NCBI RefSeq assembly: GCF_034387475.1
Contig: NZ_JAXCIL010000002.1
Location: 620,001 to 684,000, forward strand
Reading direction: 5' to 3'
Source of the DNA: Pseudomonas sp. Teo4
GTDB taxonomy: Bacteria; Pseudomonadota; Gammaproteobacteria; Pseudomonadales; Pseudomonadaceae
DNA length: 64,000 bases
Part shown: positions 48,577-57,509 of the stretch, in pieces
Numbering within the stretch: position 1 is the first letter of the stretch
Layout of the letters: every line of letters begins with the position of its first letter
Made by a program: the position numbers and the translations under genes
Notes under the pieces: model-generated
Databases searched by the model: none
The model's input: the letters and a program-made list of their open reading frames with translations, nothing else
Told to the model about the DNA's origin: nothing

Positions 48577-49350
48577 CTATTCGGCCTGCTCAAGCAAATC
48601 ATGCAACTCGACAAACTGCTGCGTCAGCTTGTGCCGTGGCTCAAGGTGGATCAGCGGCAGGCTGGCGTGGTGCGATTCGCGCATCTTCACCGAGCTGCCC
48701 AGGTACACCGGCAACACGGGCAAGCCCTCGGCCAGCAGCTCGTCGAGCATCTGCTGGGGCAAGCTGGCGCGGGACTGGAACTGGTTGACCACAATGCCCT
48801 CGACCACCAGGTCCTCGTTGTGGTCGTCCTTGAGTTCTTCGATCTCGGCCAGCAGGCCATACAGCGCCTGACGCGAGAAGCTGTCGCAATCGAAGGGGAT
48901 CAGCACGCGATCAGCGGCAATCAGCGCAGAAACCGCATAGAAATTGAGCGCTGGCGGCGTATCGATGTAGATGCGCTCGTAATCCTCGTCCAGATCATCG
49001 AGCAACTTACGCAGTTTGTTGATCTTGTGCTTGGCCTCGAGCTTGGGCTGCAAGTCGGCCAGTTCGGCGGTCGCCGTCACCACGTGCAGGTTGTCGAACG
49101 GCGTTTCGTAGATATCGACCTTGTTCTTCTTGCTGAACGGCCCACTGGACAGGCTCTGCTTGAAGAAGTCGGCAATGCCCATGGGAATGTCCTCGCCGGT
49201 CAGGCCGGTGAGGTACTGGGTCGAGTTGGCCTGGGCATCCAGGTCGATCAACAGGGTCCGGTAACCTTCGCTGGCGCTGACCGCCGCCAGGTTGCAGGCG
49301 ATGCTCGACTTGCCAACGCCACCTTTCTGATTGAACACCACGCGCCGCAT
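48577..49350 (-). CDS. Orphan ParA family ATPase
   Basis: This 257-residue ParA/MinD-type ATPase has a deviant Walker A KGGVGKSS at about residue 10, switch [10 protein letters not shown] and Walker [10 protein letters not shown]. No parB-like gene or centromere repeat is next to it, so its cargo is unknown. The start at 49350 ([11 protein letters not shown]) has GAGG upstream (GGAGGTCTCTC). It is divergent from the aryl polyene cluster and upstream of higBA on the same strand. Confidence 0.88.
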   Translation of the reverse strand: MRRVVFNQKGGVGKSSIACNLAAVSASEGYRTLLIDLDAQANSTQYLTGLTGEDIPMGIADFFKQSLSSGPFSKKNKVDIYETPFDNLHVVTATAELADLQPKLEAKHKINKLRKLLDDLDEDYERIYIDTPPALNFYAVSALIAADRVLIPFDCDSFSRQALYGLLAEIEELKDDHNEDLVVEGIVVNQFQSRASLPQQMLDELLAEGLPVLPVYLGSSVKMRESHHASLPLIHLEPRHKLTQQFVELHDLLEQAE

Positions 49351-49670
49351 GAGAGACCTCCGTGTATCAACGAATGCCCGAGTATGTGGCGGCGTCGCGG
49401 CAATGGCCAGCACCTATTCACTCAACTTGAACGAACGGCGACCGACAACCTTTGCGAGCCGTCCATCGGAAATATCGCGCGCCAGATGTCGAATTTGACG
49501 CAATCACCTGAGCCCGCTGTCTGATGGCAATCAGCTAACCAACATTTGCTACGCACCCCCAGCACCGGGATAATGCGCGCCACTCGGCGAATGCGCCAAC
49601 CCTGTCAGGTCGTTGTTTCGAGTCATTCCCTCGGCAAGGAAGTTCCTCAGGGCGGAAAGTTAACACTATC
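49351..49670 (+). promoter_or_regulatory. Divergent gap parA-like / aryl polyene cluster
   Basis: This 320-base non-coding gap is AT-richer than the genes around it. A candidate sigma-70 promoter for the polyene operon is at 49546-49574. No palindrome strong enough to call an operator, and no small gene, was found. Confidence 0.5.
49546..49574 (+). promoter_or_regulatory. Candidate sigma-70 promoter of the aryl polyene operon
   Basis: TTGCTA and GATAAT are 17 bases apart, giving a start near 49581 and a leader of about 90 bases before the first GTG. All following genes overlap or nearly touch, so this could drive the whole cluster. Confidence 0.42.
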
Positions 49671-50387
49671 GTGATCAGCTTCGATATCAGCCAATGGCGC
49701 GCCTGGTCTCCAGGGCTTCAAACACCTGCCGATTGGCACGCCTGGGCACAGGGGGCGCAGCAGTCGCAGTGCGACGGGCCGCCTCCCGATGTGTCGTTCC
49801 TGCCGGCCATGCAGCGCCGTCGCCTGAGCCACTTGGCCCGCATGGCATTTGCCGTGGGCTGGCCATTGGCCGAGGGGCAAGGTGCGCTGCCACTGGTGTT
49901 CGTCTCGCGTCATGGCGAAACCCCGCGCACCTTCGCGATGCTCAGCGAACTGGCCGAGCGCCAGCCGCTCTCGCCCACCCAGTTCAGCCTGTCGGTACAC
50001 AATGCAGTGATTGGCCTGTGGTCGATCATGCGCGGCGAAACCAGCGAAATGACAGCGCTGGCAGCAGAGCAGGATGGCTTCGAGCAGGGCATGATCGAAG
50101 CTGCGGCCCTGCTTGCCGAGGGCGCCCCAGCGGTACTGCTGATCGTCACCGAGGAGCTGCCCCCCGAGGCCTATCGCCCCTGGATCGACGACGTGCCTTT
50201 TTCATACGCACTGGGCCTGCTGCTGACCCCCGGCCAGCAATGGCGACTCACCCCAGGCCAGACGTCAGAGCAGCATGGCACTGAGTTGCCCCATGCCCTG
50301 AGCTGGCTGCGCGCCTCGCTTACCGGCCAGGACACCATCACCCACACCGTGAAGCGTCGTGTATGGACCTGGCAACGACAACCGTGA
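49671..50387 (+). CDS. Beta-ketoacyl synthase-like chain length factor (ApeC type)
   Basis: This 238-residue protein has the shortened ketosynthase-like domain found at the head of aryl polyene clusters (MISFDISQWRAWSPGL, LPAMQRRRLSHLARMAF, QFSLSVHNAVIGLWSI). It has no active-site cysteine; HN replaces the nucleophile region. By analogy with E. coli ApeC it should pair with the ApeO-type ketosynthase at 60874. The start is a GTG at 49671 with a weak ribosome site. It overlaps the next gene by 25 bases. Confidence 0.82.
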   Translation: MISFDISQWRAWSPGLQTPADWHAWAQGAQQSQCDGPPPDVSFLPAMQRRRLSHLARMAFAVGWPLAEGQGALPLVFVSRHGETPRTFAMLSELAERQPLSPTQFSLSVHNAVIGLWSIMRGETSEMTALAAEQDGFEQGMIEAAALLAEGAPAVLLIVTEELPPEAYRPWIDDVPFSYALGLLLTPGQQWRLTPGQTSEQHGTELPHALSWLRASLTGQDTITHTVKRRVWTWQRQP

Positions 50388-51181
50388 ACAGACCGCGCGA
50401 TGCCTACTACTGGCGCCTGCTGGCCACCGCCTTGAGTTTTGCCGTGTTTGGGCTCGGCGGCCTATGCCTGCGGGTGCTGGTGTTCCCTCTGTTGGCCTGC
50501 CTGCCCGGCGGCCCAGAACGCCACCGCCAGCGTGCTCGCCGAACCATCGGCTGGCTGTTCTGGCATTTCATTCGTTTCATGCAGGGCGCAGGCGTGCTGA
50601 CCTACCAGGTGATTGGCGCCGAACGCCTGGGCCGCCCTGGCCAGATGATCGTCGCCAACCACCCGTCGCTGATCGACGTGGTATTTCTCATCGGCCTGGT
50701 GCGCCAAGCCAATTGCGTGGTCAAGCACAGCCTGTTCGACAACCCGTTCACCCGTGGCCCGATCGGCGAAGCCCAGTACATCGGCAATGACGGCAGCATG
50801 GACATGCTCGACCAGGCCGTGGACGCATTGCGCGAAGGCCAACCGTTGATCATCTTCCCGGAAGGCACACGCACACCGCCCGGCCAGATGCCGGCCTTTC
50901 ATCGCGGCGCGGCCGCGATAGCCCTGCGTGGTGCGAAGATCATCACCCCGGTCACCATCAAGGTCAGCCCGACCACGCTGACCAAGAACGAACCCTGGTA
51001 CCGCATCCCCGGCCGTCGTGTGCACTTCACCCTCAATGTCGGCGCCGATATCGACCCCCAGGCCTTTGCCGCCCAGGGTCCGGCGCCGCAAGCATCACGC
51101 AAGCTGAACGACTACCTGCATCAGTACTACCTCAAGGAGCTCGCCACCGATGAGCGATCCACAACACGACCTGCACCGTGA
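50363..51181 (+). CDS. 1-acyl-glycerol-3-phosphate-type acyltransferase (ApeD type)
   Basis: This 272-residue PlsC-fold protein has an N-terminal hydrophobic segment (about 20-50), the catalytic motif NHPSLID and the substrate motif FPEGTR. In aryl polyene clusters such enzymes are thought to acylate the lipid anchor. The ATG at 50363 lies inside the previous gene; a GTG at 50384 overlapping its stop (GTGA) is an alternative start giving 265 residues. It overlaps the first ACP gene by 32 bases. Confidence 0.85.
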   Translation: MDLATTTVNRPRDAYYWRLLATALSFAVFGLGGLCLRVLVFPLLACLPGGPERHRQRARRTIGWLFWHFIRFMQGAGVLTYQVIGAERLGRPGQMIVANHPSLIDVVFLIGLVRQANCVVKHSLFDNPFTRGPIGEAQYIGNDGSMDMLDQAVDALREGQPLIIFPEGTRTPPGQMPAFHRGAAAIALRGAKIITPVTIKVSPTTLTKNEPWYRIPGRRVHFTLNVGADIDPQAFAAQGPAPQASRKLNDYLHQYYLKELATDERSTTRPAP

Positions 51182-51422
51182 CCTCAAGCAGCTGATCATC
51201 GACGCCCTGGGCCTGGAAGACATCAGCGTGCAGGACATCGACGACCAGCAACCCCTGTTTGGCGAAGGCCTGGGCCTGGACTCGGTGGACGCACTTGAGC
51301 TCGGCCTGGCGATCCAGAAGCGCTACAGCATCAAGATCGACGCCGATGCCAAGGACACTCGCAACCATTTCCGCAACGTCGCCACCCTGGCCGCGTTCGT
51401 CACTGCCCGTAAGGCCGCCTGA
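51150..51422 (+). CDS. Acyl carrier protein (ApeE type)
   Basis: This 90-residue acyl carrier protein has the phosphopantetheine serine in GLGLDSVDALEL (about residue 44). It would carry the growing polyene. It is the first of two tandem carriers, which is characteristic of aryl polyene clusters. GGAG lies 10 bases before the ATG. Nine bases separate it from the second carrier gene. Confidence 0.88.
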   Translation: MSDPQHDLHRDLKQLIIDALGLEDISVQDIDDQQPLFGEGLGLDSVDALELGLAIQKRYSIKIDADAKDTRNHFRNVATLAAFVTARKAA

Positions 51423-51431
51423 GACCGCACC

Positions 51432-51686
51432 ATGCAAACCCGCGAAGACATCTTCAACACCCTGCGCGACGCCCTGGTCGAGCTGTTCGAACTGGACCCC
51501 GCCAGCATCAGCCTGACGTCTCACCTGTACGATGACCTGGAAATCGACAGCATCGATGCCATCGACCTGCTCGACCACATCAAGCGTCAGACCGGAAAGA
51601 AAATCGCCGCCGAAGACTTCAAGACCGTGCGCACCGTGAATGACGTGGTCGAAGCGGTGTACCGCCTGGTCAACACCGCGGCATGA
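51432..51686 (+). CDS. Acyl carrier protein (ApeF type)
   Basis: This 84-residue carrier protein has the serine in LEIDSIDAIDLL (about residue 39). It differs clearly from the first carrier, so the two probably have distinct roles, such as starter versus elongation. Its stop overlaps the next start (ATGA). Confidence 0.88.
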   Translation: MQTREDIFNTLRDALVELFELDPASISLTSHLYDDLEIDSIDAIDLLDHIKRQTGKKIAAEDFKTVRTVNDVVEAVYRLVNTAA

Positions 51687-52228
51687 AGCGCCTGATCGGC
51701 CTCGGCCTGCTGTTGGCCGGTGTGCTGTATCCGTTTGCGGTGCATTTCGGCATGGCCCACTTCGCCCCATGGCAGTTCGGCCTGCTGCTTGGTGCCCTGT
51801 GGCTGGCCCGTGCACTGAGCACGCCGCGTCGCCCAGGCGGCCTGTGGATGGCCTTGGCCGCACTGGCGTTCTGCGCAGCCCTTGGCCTGTCCGACAGCCC
51901 GCAACTGCTGCGCTGGTACCCGGTGCTGGTCAACGCCTTCATGCTTGCCCTGTTCGGCGTCAGCCTGTTGCAGGGCATGCCGTTGGTCGAGCGTCTGGCA
52001 CGCCTGCAGGAGCCGCAGCTGCCACCGGCGGCCGTGCGCTACACACGCCAGGTAACGCAAGTGTGGTGCCTGTTTTTCGTGATCAACGGCCTGATCGCCG
52101 CCAGCCTGACCCTGTGGGCACCGCTGAGCTGGTGGACGCTGTACAACGGCGTGATCGCCTATGCCGCGATGGGGCTGTTGTTCGCGGTCGAATGGCTGGT
52201 AAGACAACGTGTGCGAGGACGCTCATGA
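51683..52228 (+). CDS. Integral membrane protein of aryl polyene cluster (ApeG type, COG4648)
   Basis: The product is 181 residues with five or six predicted membrane helices, for example LIGLGLLLAGVLYPFAVHFG at the N-terminus and WCLFFVINGLIAASLTLWAPLSWW near 135. This conserved membrane protein accompanies the two carrier genes in these clusters; its function is unknown. It overlaps both neighbours by four bases (ATGA). Confidence 0.82.
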   Translation: MKRLIGLGLLLAGVLYPFAVHFGMAHFAPWQFGLLLGALWLARALSTPRRPGGLWMALAALAFCAALGLSDSPQLLRWYPVLVNAFMLALFGVSLLQGMPLVERLARLQEPQLPPAAVRYTRQVTQVWCLFFVINGLIAASLTLWAPLSWWTLYNGVIAYAAMGLLFAVEWLVRQRVRGRS

Positions 52229-53904
52229 ACTGGATCAACCTCGAACACCTGCTGCAGCCGCTGGATGCGCCGCGCCAGGTGACCCAGAACCCAAGCCTGG
52301 ACCACGCCGAACTGAGCCAGCAGGCCCTGCGCCTGGCCGGCGGCCTGCGCCAGCGTGGCGTGAAGCGCCTGGTCGTGCATCTGGAAGACGCTGCAGAACT
52401 GGCAGCTGCCTTGCTGGGTGCCTGGCGTGCAGGTGTCGAGGTATGGCTCCCAGCCGACCTGCAACCAGCCACCCGCGAGCGCTGGCACAGCCAGGTAGAC
52501 CTGTGGCTTACCGACCAAGCCGGTGATGCAGACGTCACCTCCCTTTTGGACACCCCTCTGGCACCTGCCGAGCTGGACCTGGAGCATTGCCGCATCAGCC
52601 TATGCACGTCCGGCTCCAGCGGTGAACCCAAACGCATCGACAAGCAGCTTCGTCAGCTGGGCAATGAAGTCTTGGCCCTGGAGCAGCTGTGGGGCCATGC
52701 ACTGGGCGACGCGTGGATCGTCGGCAGTGTCGCCACCCAGCACATCTACGGTTTGTTGTTCCGGGTGCTCTGGCCACTGTGTGCCGGGCGCGGCTTCGAA
52801 CGACGCCAGTTGCCATTCCCCGAAGACCTGCAACGCGCCAGCCTCGCACATACGGCCTTTGCCTGGGTGGCCAGCCCGGCGCTGCTCAAGCGCATGGGCG
52901 ACAACCTCGACTGGCCGGCCCTGAGCCAGGTCCGCCAGGTGTTCTCCTCCGGTGGCGAGTTGCCTGCGAACGCCGCCCAGCGCCTGCACCAGCATCTGGG
53001 TAAATGGCCGACGGAGATCCTCGGTAGCTCGGAAACGGGCGGTATCGCCTGGCGACAAGGTGCAGCACTGTGGCAGCCATTTGCTGGCGTACGCCTGAGT
53101 CAGGACAACCAAGGCGCGCTGTGCATCGCTTCGCCGTACCTGCCTGCAGGCCATGTCGAGCACAGTGCGGATGCCGTCGAGTTCGCCGAAGACGGGCGCT
53201 TCCACCTGCTCGGTCGCCTTGACCGCATCGTCAAACTGGAAGAAAAGCGTATTTCCCTGCCCATGCTCGAACAGGCGCTGTGTACTCACGCCTGGGTTGC
53301 CGAAGCCCGCCTGGGCATGGTCGAGCAAGGCCGCGCCTACCTCGCCGCGCTGGTCGTATTGACCCCCGCCGGCCTGCACGCATTGCGCAACAAGGGTCGC
53401 AAAGCCTTGGCCGAAGGCCTGCGCACGCACCTATCTGAACATTGCGAACCCATGGCCGTGCCACGCCGCTGGCGGCTGCTTCGGCAACTGCCACTAAATG
53501 CACAGGGCAAACTGCCTCAGGCCGACGTCCAGGCCCTGTTGCAGGCTCCGCGTAGCATGGCCCCGGAGGTACTGGACCAACGCCAGGAAGGTGACGAACT
53601 GCACCTGACCCTTTGCGTACCCCTGGACCTGGCCTGCTTTGCCGGCCACTTCCCGGAGGCCCCGGTGCTGCCGGGCGTTGTGCAGATCGACTGGGCCATC
53701 GCCTTGGCCAGCGAGCAACTGGTGCCCAACCACCGCTTCGCCGGCATGGAGGTGCTCAAGTTCCAGCATGTGGTGCGCCCTGGCGACGAACTGGCACTGA
53801 ACCTGCGCTGGGACAAAGATCGCAGCAAGCTCTACTTCGCCTACAGTTGCGCCGGGCAGGCCTGTTCCAGTGGCCGTATCCTGATGGAGGCCACCTGTGC
53901 ATAA
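52225..53904 (+). CDS. Acyl-activating ligase fused to hotdog dehydratase (ApeH-ApeI type fusion)
   Basis: This is a 559-residue two-domain protein. Residues about 1-445 are an AMP-forming ligase with the phosphate loop CTSGSSGEPKRIDKQ (about 126), LGSSETGGIAWR, the hinge LGRLDRIVKLEEKRISL and the catalytic Lys in LPLNAQGKLP. Residues about 455-559 form a FabA/FabZ-like hotdog domain with FAGHFPEAPVLPGVVQIDWA. In E. coli these are separate proteins, the starter-activating ligase and one subunit of the heterodimeric dehydratase. The start at 52225 overlaps the stop of the membrane-protein gene. Confidence 0.85.
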   Translation: MNWINLEHLLQPLDAPRQVTQNPSLDHAELSQQALRLAGGLRQRGVKRLVVHLEDAAELAAALLGAWRAGVEVWLPADLQPATRERWHSQVDLWLTDQAGDADVTSLLDTPLAPAELDLEHCRISLCTSGSSGEPKRIDKQLRQLGNEVLALEQLWGHALGDAWIVGSVATQHIYGLLFRVLWPLCAGRGFERRQLPFPEDLQRASLAHTAFAWVASPALLKRMGDNLDWPALSQVRQVFSSGGELPANAAQRLHQHLGKWPTEILGSSETGGIAWRQGAALWQPFAGVRLSQDNQGALCIASPYLPAGHVEHSADAVEFAEDGRFHLLGRLDRIVKLEEKRISLPMLEQALCTHAWVAEARLGMVEQGRAYLAALVVLTPAGLHALRNKGRKALAEGLRTHLSEHCEPMAVPRRWRLLRQLPLNAQGKLPQADVQALLQAPRSMAPEVLDQRQEGDELHLTLCVPLDLACFAGHFPEAPVLPGVVQIDWAIALASEQLVPNHRFAGMEVLKFQHVVRPGDELALNLRWDKDRSKLYFAYSCAGQACSSGRILMEATCA

Positions 53905-54631
53905 GCCTTGCGCGGTGATCCCGGTGTACAACCACGAACTGGCCGTGCCCGCAGTGGTGGCCGACCTGCTGCGTGCGGGCCTGCCCTGCGTGCTGGTCGA
54001 CGACGCCAGCCATGAGCCATGCGCCCAGGTGCTGCGCCAGCTGGCCCAGCAGCCTCAGGTGCACCTGGTCACGCTCACGACCAACCAGGGCAAGGGCGGC
54101 GCGGTCATGGCCGGGCTGCGTGAAGCCTCGCGGCTGGGGTTCAGCCATGCCTTGCAGGTGGACGCCGATGGCCAGCATGACCTGGCCGATGTCAGCCGCT
54201 TTCTCGAACAGTCGCAGGCTTATCCACAGGCGCTGGTGTGCGGTTATCCACAGTACGATGCCAGCGTGCCCAAGGGCCGCCTGTATGCCCGCTACCTGAC
54301 CCATGTGTGGGTATGGATCAACAGCCTGTCGCTGCAGATACCGGACTCGATGTGCGGTTTTCGCGTCTACCCGCTGCCTGCCACCCTGGCGATGATCGAC
54401 AGCGTCAGCCTCGGCCGACGCATGGACTTCGACCCCGAGATCCTCGTGCGCCTGTCGTGGCGCGACCAGCCGATGCGTTGGCTGCCGACCCGAGTCCACT
54501 ACCCGCAGGACGGCCTCTCGCACTTTCGCCTGTTCCACGACAACGCCTTGATCTCGAAGATGCACGCCAAGCTGTTCTTCGGCATGCTGCTGCGCGCACC
54601 GCTGATTCTCTGGCGCAGGTGGCGCCGATGA
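53897..54631 (+). CDS. Family 2 glycosyltransferase
   Basis: This 244-residue GT-A glycosyltransferase has the N-terminal VIPVYNHE, nucleotide-binding VLVDDAS and the DXD-like VDADGQHD motif. It may transfer a sugar during assembly of the lipid anchor of the polyene. The GTG start at 53897 overlaps the previous gene by 8 bases. It has no clear membrane helix except a hydrophobic C-terminus (FFGMLLRAPLILW). Part of the ApeJ-type function in other clusters may be split between this gene and the next one. Confidence 0.85.
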   Translation: MHKPCAVIPVYNHELAVPAVVADLLRAGLPCVLVDDASHEPCAQVLRQLAQQPQVHLVTLTTNQGKGGAVMAGLREASRLGFSHALQVDADGQHDLADVSRFLEQSQAYPQALVCGYPQYDASVPKGRLYARYLTHVWVWINSLSLQIPDSMCGFRVYPLPATLAMIDSVSLGRRMDFDPEILVRLSWRDQPMRWLPTRVHYPQDGLSHFRLFHDNALISKMHAKLFFGMLLRAPLILWRRWRR

Positions 54632-55566
54632 GCATCCCGTCGCAACACTGGGCCGAGCAACAGGAGCGCGGCAGTTTCTGGCTGATGAAACTGACCGCCA
54701 CCCTGGTGCGTCTGTGTGGCCGACGCGTGCTCAGCCCGCTGATACACATCATCGTGGCCTATTTCTTCGTGTTTGGCCGCCGCGCCCGGCGCAGTGCCTG
54801 GCAGTATCAGCAACGGCTGCATCGCTGGAGTGGCGGGCAAATCCCCGCACCCAGCCACTGGCAGGTGTTTCGCCAGTTCATGGCCTTCGCCGACGCCCTG
54901 CTGGACAAGCTCGACGTATGGAATGGCCGGCTGCGCATGGAAGACATCGATATCATCGACCCGGCTCACCTGCGCCAGCAATTGCGCGGCCAGCGTGGCC
55001 AGATGCTGGTAGGTGCGCACCTGGGCAACCTGGAAGTGTGCCGTGCCCTGGCTGAAATCGGCGAGCAGGTAACCATGAACGTGCTGGTCCACACGCGCCA
55101 TGCCGAGCGCTTCAACCGCCTGCTGGGTGAAGCCGGTGCCACCAACCTGCGGCTGATTCAGGTCAGCGAACTGGACCCGGCGGTGATGCTGCAACTGTCC
55201 GAGCGCCTGGAGCGCGGCGAGTGGCTCGCCATCGCCGGGGACCGGGTACCGCTGCATGGCACACGCACGGTCGAGGTGGATTTTCTCGGCCACCCGGCGC
55301 CGTTTCCGCAAGGCCCCTGGTTGTTGGCCGGTTTGCTCGATTGCCCAGTCAACCTGCTGTTCTGCCTGAAGCACCAGGGCCGCTACCGCATCACCCTGGA
55401 GCCCTTCGCCGAGCGTCTGCAGTGGCGGCGCAACCAGCGTGACCAGGTGATTGCCCAATGGGCCTCGCGCTACGCCGAACGCCTGGGCCAGTACTGCACC
55501 CAGGCGCCCTTGCAGTGGTTCAACTTCTACCCCTTCTGGAAGACCGATGACGATGCATCCGCATGA
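54628..55566 (+). CDS. LpxL/HtrB-like lipid acyltransferase
   Basis: This 312-residue acyltransferase of the lipid A late-acyltransferase family has an N-terminal membrane segment (about 30-50), the H-x4-E motif in GAHLGNLEVCRAL and the conserved GDRVPLHG. It likely attaches the aryl polyene, or an acyl chain, to the lipid carrier. The ATG at 54628 overlaps the preceding stop (ATGA); the open frame upstream is a shadow of the glycosyltransferase. Confidence 0.87.
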   Translation: MSIPSQHWAEQQERGSFWLMKLTATLVRLCGRRVLSPLIHIIVAYFFVFGRRARRSAWQYQQRLHRWSGGQIPAPSHWQVFRQFMAFADALLDKLDVWNGRLRMEDIDIIDPAHLRQQLRGQRGQMLVGAHLGNLEVCRALAEIGEQVTMNVLVHTRHAERFNRLLGEAGATNLRLIQVSELDPAVMLQLSERLERGEWLAIAGDRVPLHGTRTVEVDFLGHPAPFPQGPWLLAGLLDCPVNLLFCLKHQGRYRITLEPFAERLQWRRNQRDQVIAQWASRYAERLGQYCTQAPLQWFNFYPFWKTDDDASA

Positions 55567-57091
55567 ACCTGTCACGTTCGGCGAATCGCCGCTGGCAATC
55601 GAGGACATCCTCGCCCTGGCCGAGCGCCGTGCCCCGGCACAGCTGCAGGACGACCCCGAGTACCGCGAGCGAATCGCCCGTGGCGCGCGTTTTCTGGACA
55701 CGTTGCTGGACAAGGAAGGCGTGATCTACGGCGTCACCACCGGCTACGGCGACTCCTGCGTGGTGGCCGTGCCGCTGGAGCATGTGGAGGCTCTGCCGCA
55801 GCACCTGTACACCTTCCACGGTTGCGGCCTGGGCCGACTGCTGGACGCCCCCGCCACTCGCGCCGTGCTGGCCGCGCGCCTGCGTTCGCTGAGCCATGGT
55901 GTGTCGGGGGTGCGCCTGGAACTGCTCGAGCGCCTGCGCGACTTCCTCACCCACGACATCCTGCCGCTGATCCCCGAAGAAGGCTCGGTGGGCGCCAGCG
56001 GCGATCTGACCCCGCTGTCCTATGTCGCCGCCACCCTGTCTGGCGAGCGCGACGTGATGTACCAGGGCCAACGCCGCAGCAGTGCCGACGTGCACCGTGA
56101 ACTGGGCTGGCAGCCCCTGGTGCTGCGGCCCAAGGAAGCCCTGGCGCTGATGAACGGCACCGCCGTGATGACCGGCCTGGCCTGCCTGGCGTTCGCCCGT
56201 GCCGACTACCTGCTGAAACTGGCCACGCGCATCACCGCGCTCAACGTCATTGGCCTGCAAGGCAACCCGGAACATTTCGACGAGCGCCTGTTCGCCGCCA
56301 AGCCACACCCAGGCCAGATGCAGGTAGCCGCCTGGCTGCGCCAGGACCTTGCCATCGACGCCCCGCTACCGCCCCTGCACCGCCTGCAGGACCGCTACTC
56401 GCTGCGCTGCGCGCCCCATGTACTGGGCGTATTGGCCGACAGCCTGGGCTGGCTGCGTGGTTTCATCGAAACCGAACTGAACAGCGCCAACGACAACCCG
56501 ATCATCGACGGCGACGCCGAGCGGGTGCTGCATGGCGGGCACTTCTATGGCGGCCACATCGCCTTCGCCATGGACAGCCTCAAGACCCTGGTAGCCAACG
56601 TCGCCGACCTGCTCGACCGCCAGCTCGCATTGCTGGTGGACGTACGCTACAACCATGGCCTGCCGAGCAACCTCTCCGGTGCCGAGGCCGACCGGGCGAT
56701 GCTCAATCACGGCTTCAAGGCCGTGCAGATCGGCGCCAGCGCCTGGACCGCCGAGGCCCTCAAGCTGACCATGCCGGCCAGCGTTTTCTCGCGTTCCACC
56801 GAGTGCCACAACCAGGACAAGGTGAGCATGGGCACCATTGCCGCCCGTGACGCCCTGCGGGTACTGGAACTGACCGAACAGGTTGCCGCCGCGGCTTTGC
56901 TGGCCGCCAACCAGGGCGTCTGGCTGCGCGCTCGTCAGGCCGATGCGCGGCCCTTGCCACCCGCCCTGGCACAGATGCATGAGGCCCTGTCGGCGGAGTT
57001 CGCCCCGGTCATCGAAGACCGTGCCCTGGAAAACGACCTGCGCCTGTGTCTGCAACGCATTGGCCAGCGCCACTGGAGGCTGCATGCGTAA
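55547..57091 (+). CDS. Aromatic amino acid ammonia-lyase (HAL/TAL/PAL family)
   Basis: The product has 514 residues (508-512 is typical for this family). The MIO-forming triad is A150-S151-G152 in GSVGASGDL, and the catalytic tyrosine is in GVTTGYGD. The substrate-selectivity pair reads F90-H91, unlike H-L of tyrosine lyase, S-H of histidine lyase or F-L of plant phenylalanine lyase. Within a polyene cluster it should deaminate tyrosine or phenylalanine to a cinnamate-type starter; the hut-type role is unlikely. Two ATGs (55547, 55553) are possible starts, both overlapping the previous gene. Confidence 0.85.
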   Translation: MTMHPHEPVTFGESPLAIEDILALAERRAPAQLQDDPEYRERIARGARFLDTLLDKEGVIYGVTTGYGDSCVVAVPLEHVEALPQHLYTFHGCGLGRLLDAPATRAVLAARLRSLSHGVSGVRLELLERLRDFLTHDILPLIPEEGSVGASGDLTPLSYVAATLSGERDVMYQGQRRSSADVHRELGWQPLVLRPKEALALMNGTAVMTGLACLAFARADYLLKLATRITALNVIGLQGNPEHFDERLFAAKPHPGQMQVAAWLRQDLAIDAPLPPLHRLQDRYSLRCAPHVLGVLADSLGWLRGFIETELNSANDNPIIDGDAERVLHGGHFYGGHIAFAMDSLKTLVANVADLLDRQLALLVDVRYNHGLPSNLSGAEADRAMLNHGFKAVQIGASAWTAEALKLTMPASVFSRSTECHNQDKVSMGTIAARDALRVLELTEQVAAAALLAANQGVWLRARQADARPLPPALAQMHEALSAEFAPVIEDRALENDLRLCLQRIGQRHWRLHA

Positions 57092-57509
57092 CCCCGGCGT
57101 CTTCCATGTCGACAGTGAAATCGTCGTGCCCTTCTTCGACGTCGACAGCATGCACATCGTCTGGCACGGCCACTACGTGAAGTACCTGGAAGTGGCCCGC
57201 TGCGCGCTGCTCGACCGGCTCGAGCACAACTACCTGCAAATGCATGCCAGCGGCTACATCTGGCCGGTGATCGACCTGCAATTGCGCTACATCCGCGGCG
57301 CCACCTTCGGCCAGCGCCTGAAGGTGCGGGCCAGCCTGGTGGAGTGGGAAAACCGCCTGAAGATCCACTACCTGATCAGCGATGCCGAGACCGGCGAGCG
57401 CATGACTCGCGCCAGCACCGTGCAGGTTGCCGTGCAGGTGGAAAGCGGCGAGATGCAACTGGCATCGCCGCAGGTGATGCTCGATGCGGTTGCCAAGGTG
57501 CTTTCATGA
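57084..57509 (+). CDS. Acyl-CoA/ACP thioesterase, 4HBT family (ApeK type)
   Basis: This 141-residue hotdog thioesterase has the catalytic Asp in FFDVDSMHIVWHGHYVKYLE, the 4-hydroxybenzoyl-CoA thioesterase signature. It could release or proof-read acyl chains from the carriers. The start at 57084 overlaps the lyase stop by 8 bases, and its stop overlaps the next ATG. Confidence 0.87.
   Translation: MRNPGVFHVDSEIVVPFFDVDSMHIVWHGHYVKYLEVARCALLDRLEHNYLQMHASGYIWPVIDLQLRYIRGATFGQRLKVRASLVEWENRLKIHYLISDAETGERMTRASTVQVAVQVESGEMQLASPQVMLDAVAKVLS

Noticed and set aside
55547..57091. hutH (histidine ammonia-lyase of the hut operon)
   Set aside because: It is embedded in the polyene operon with overlapping genes, more than 50 kb from hutU, and has an atypical selectivity pair.
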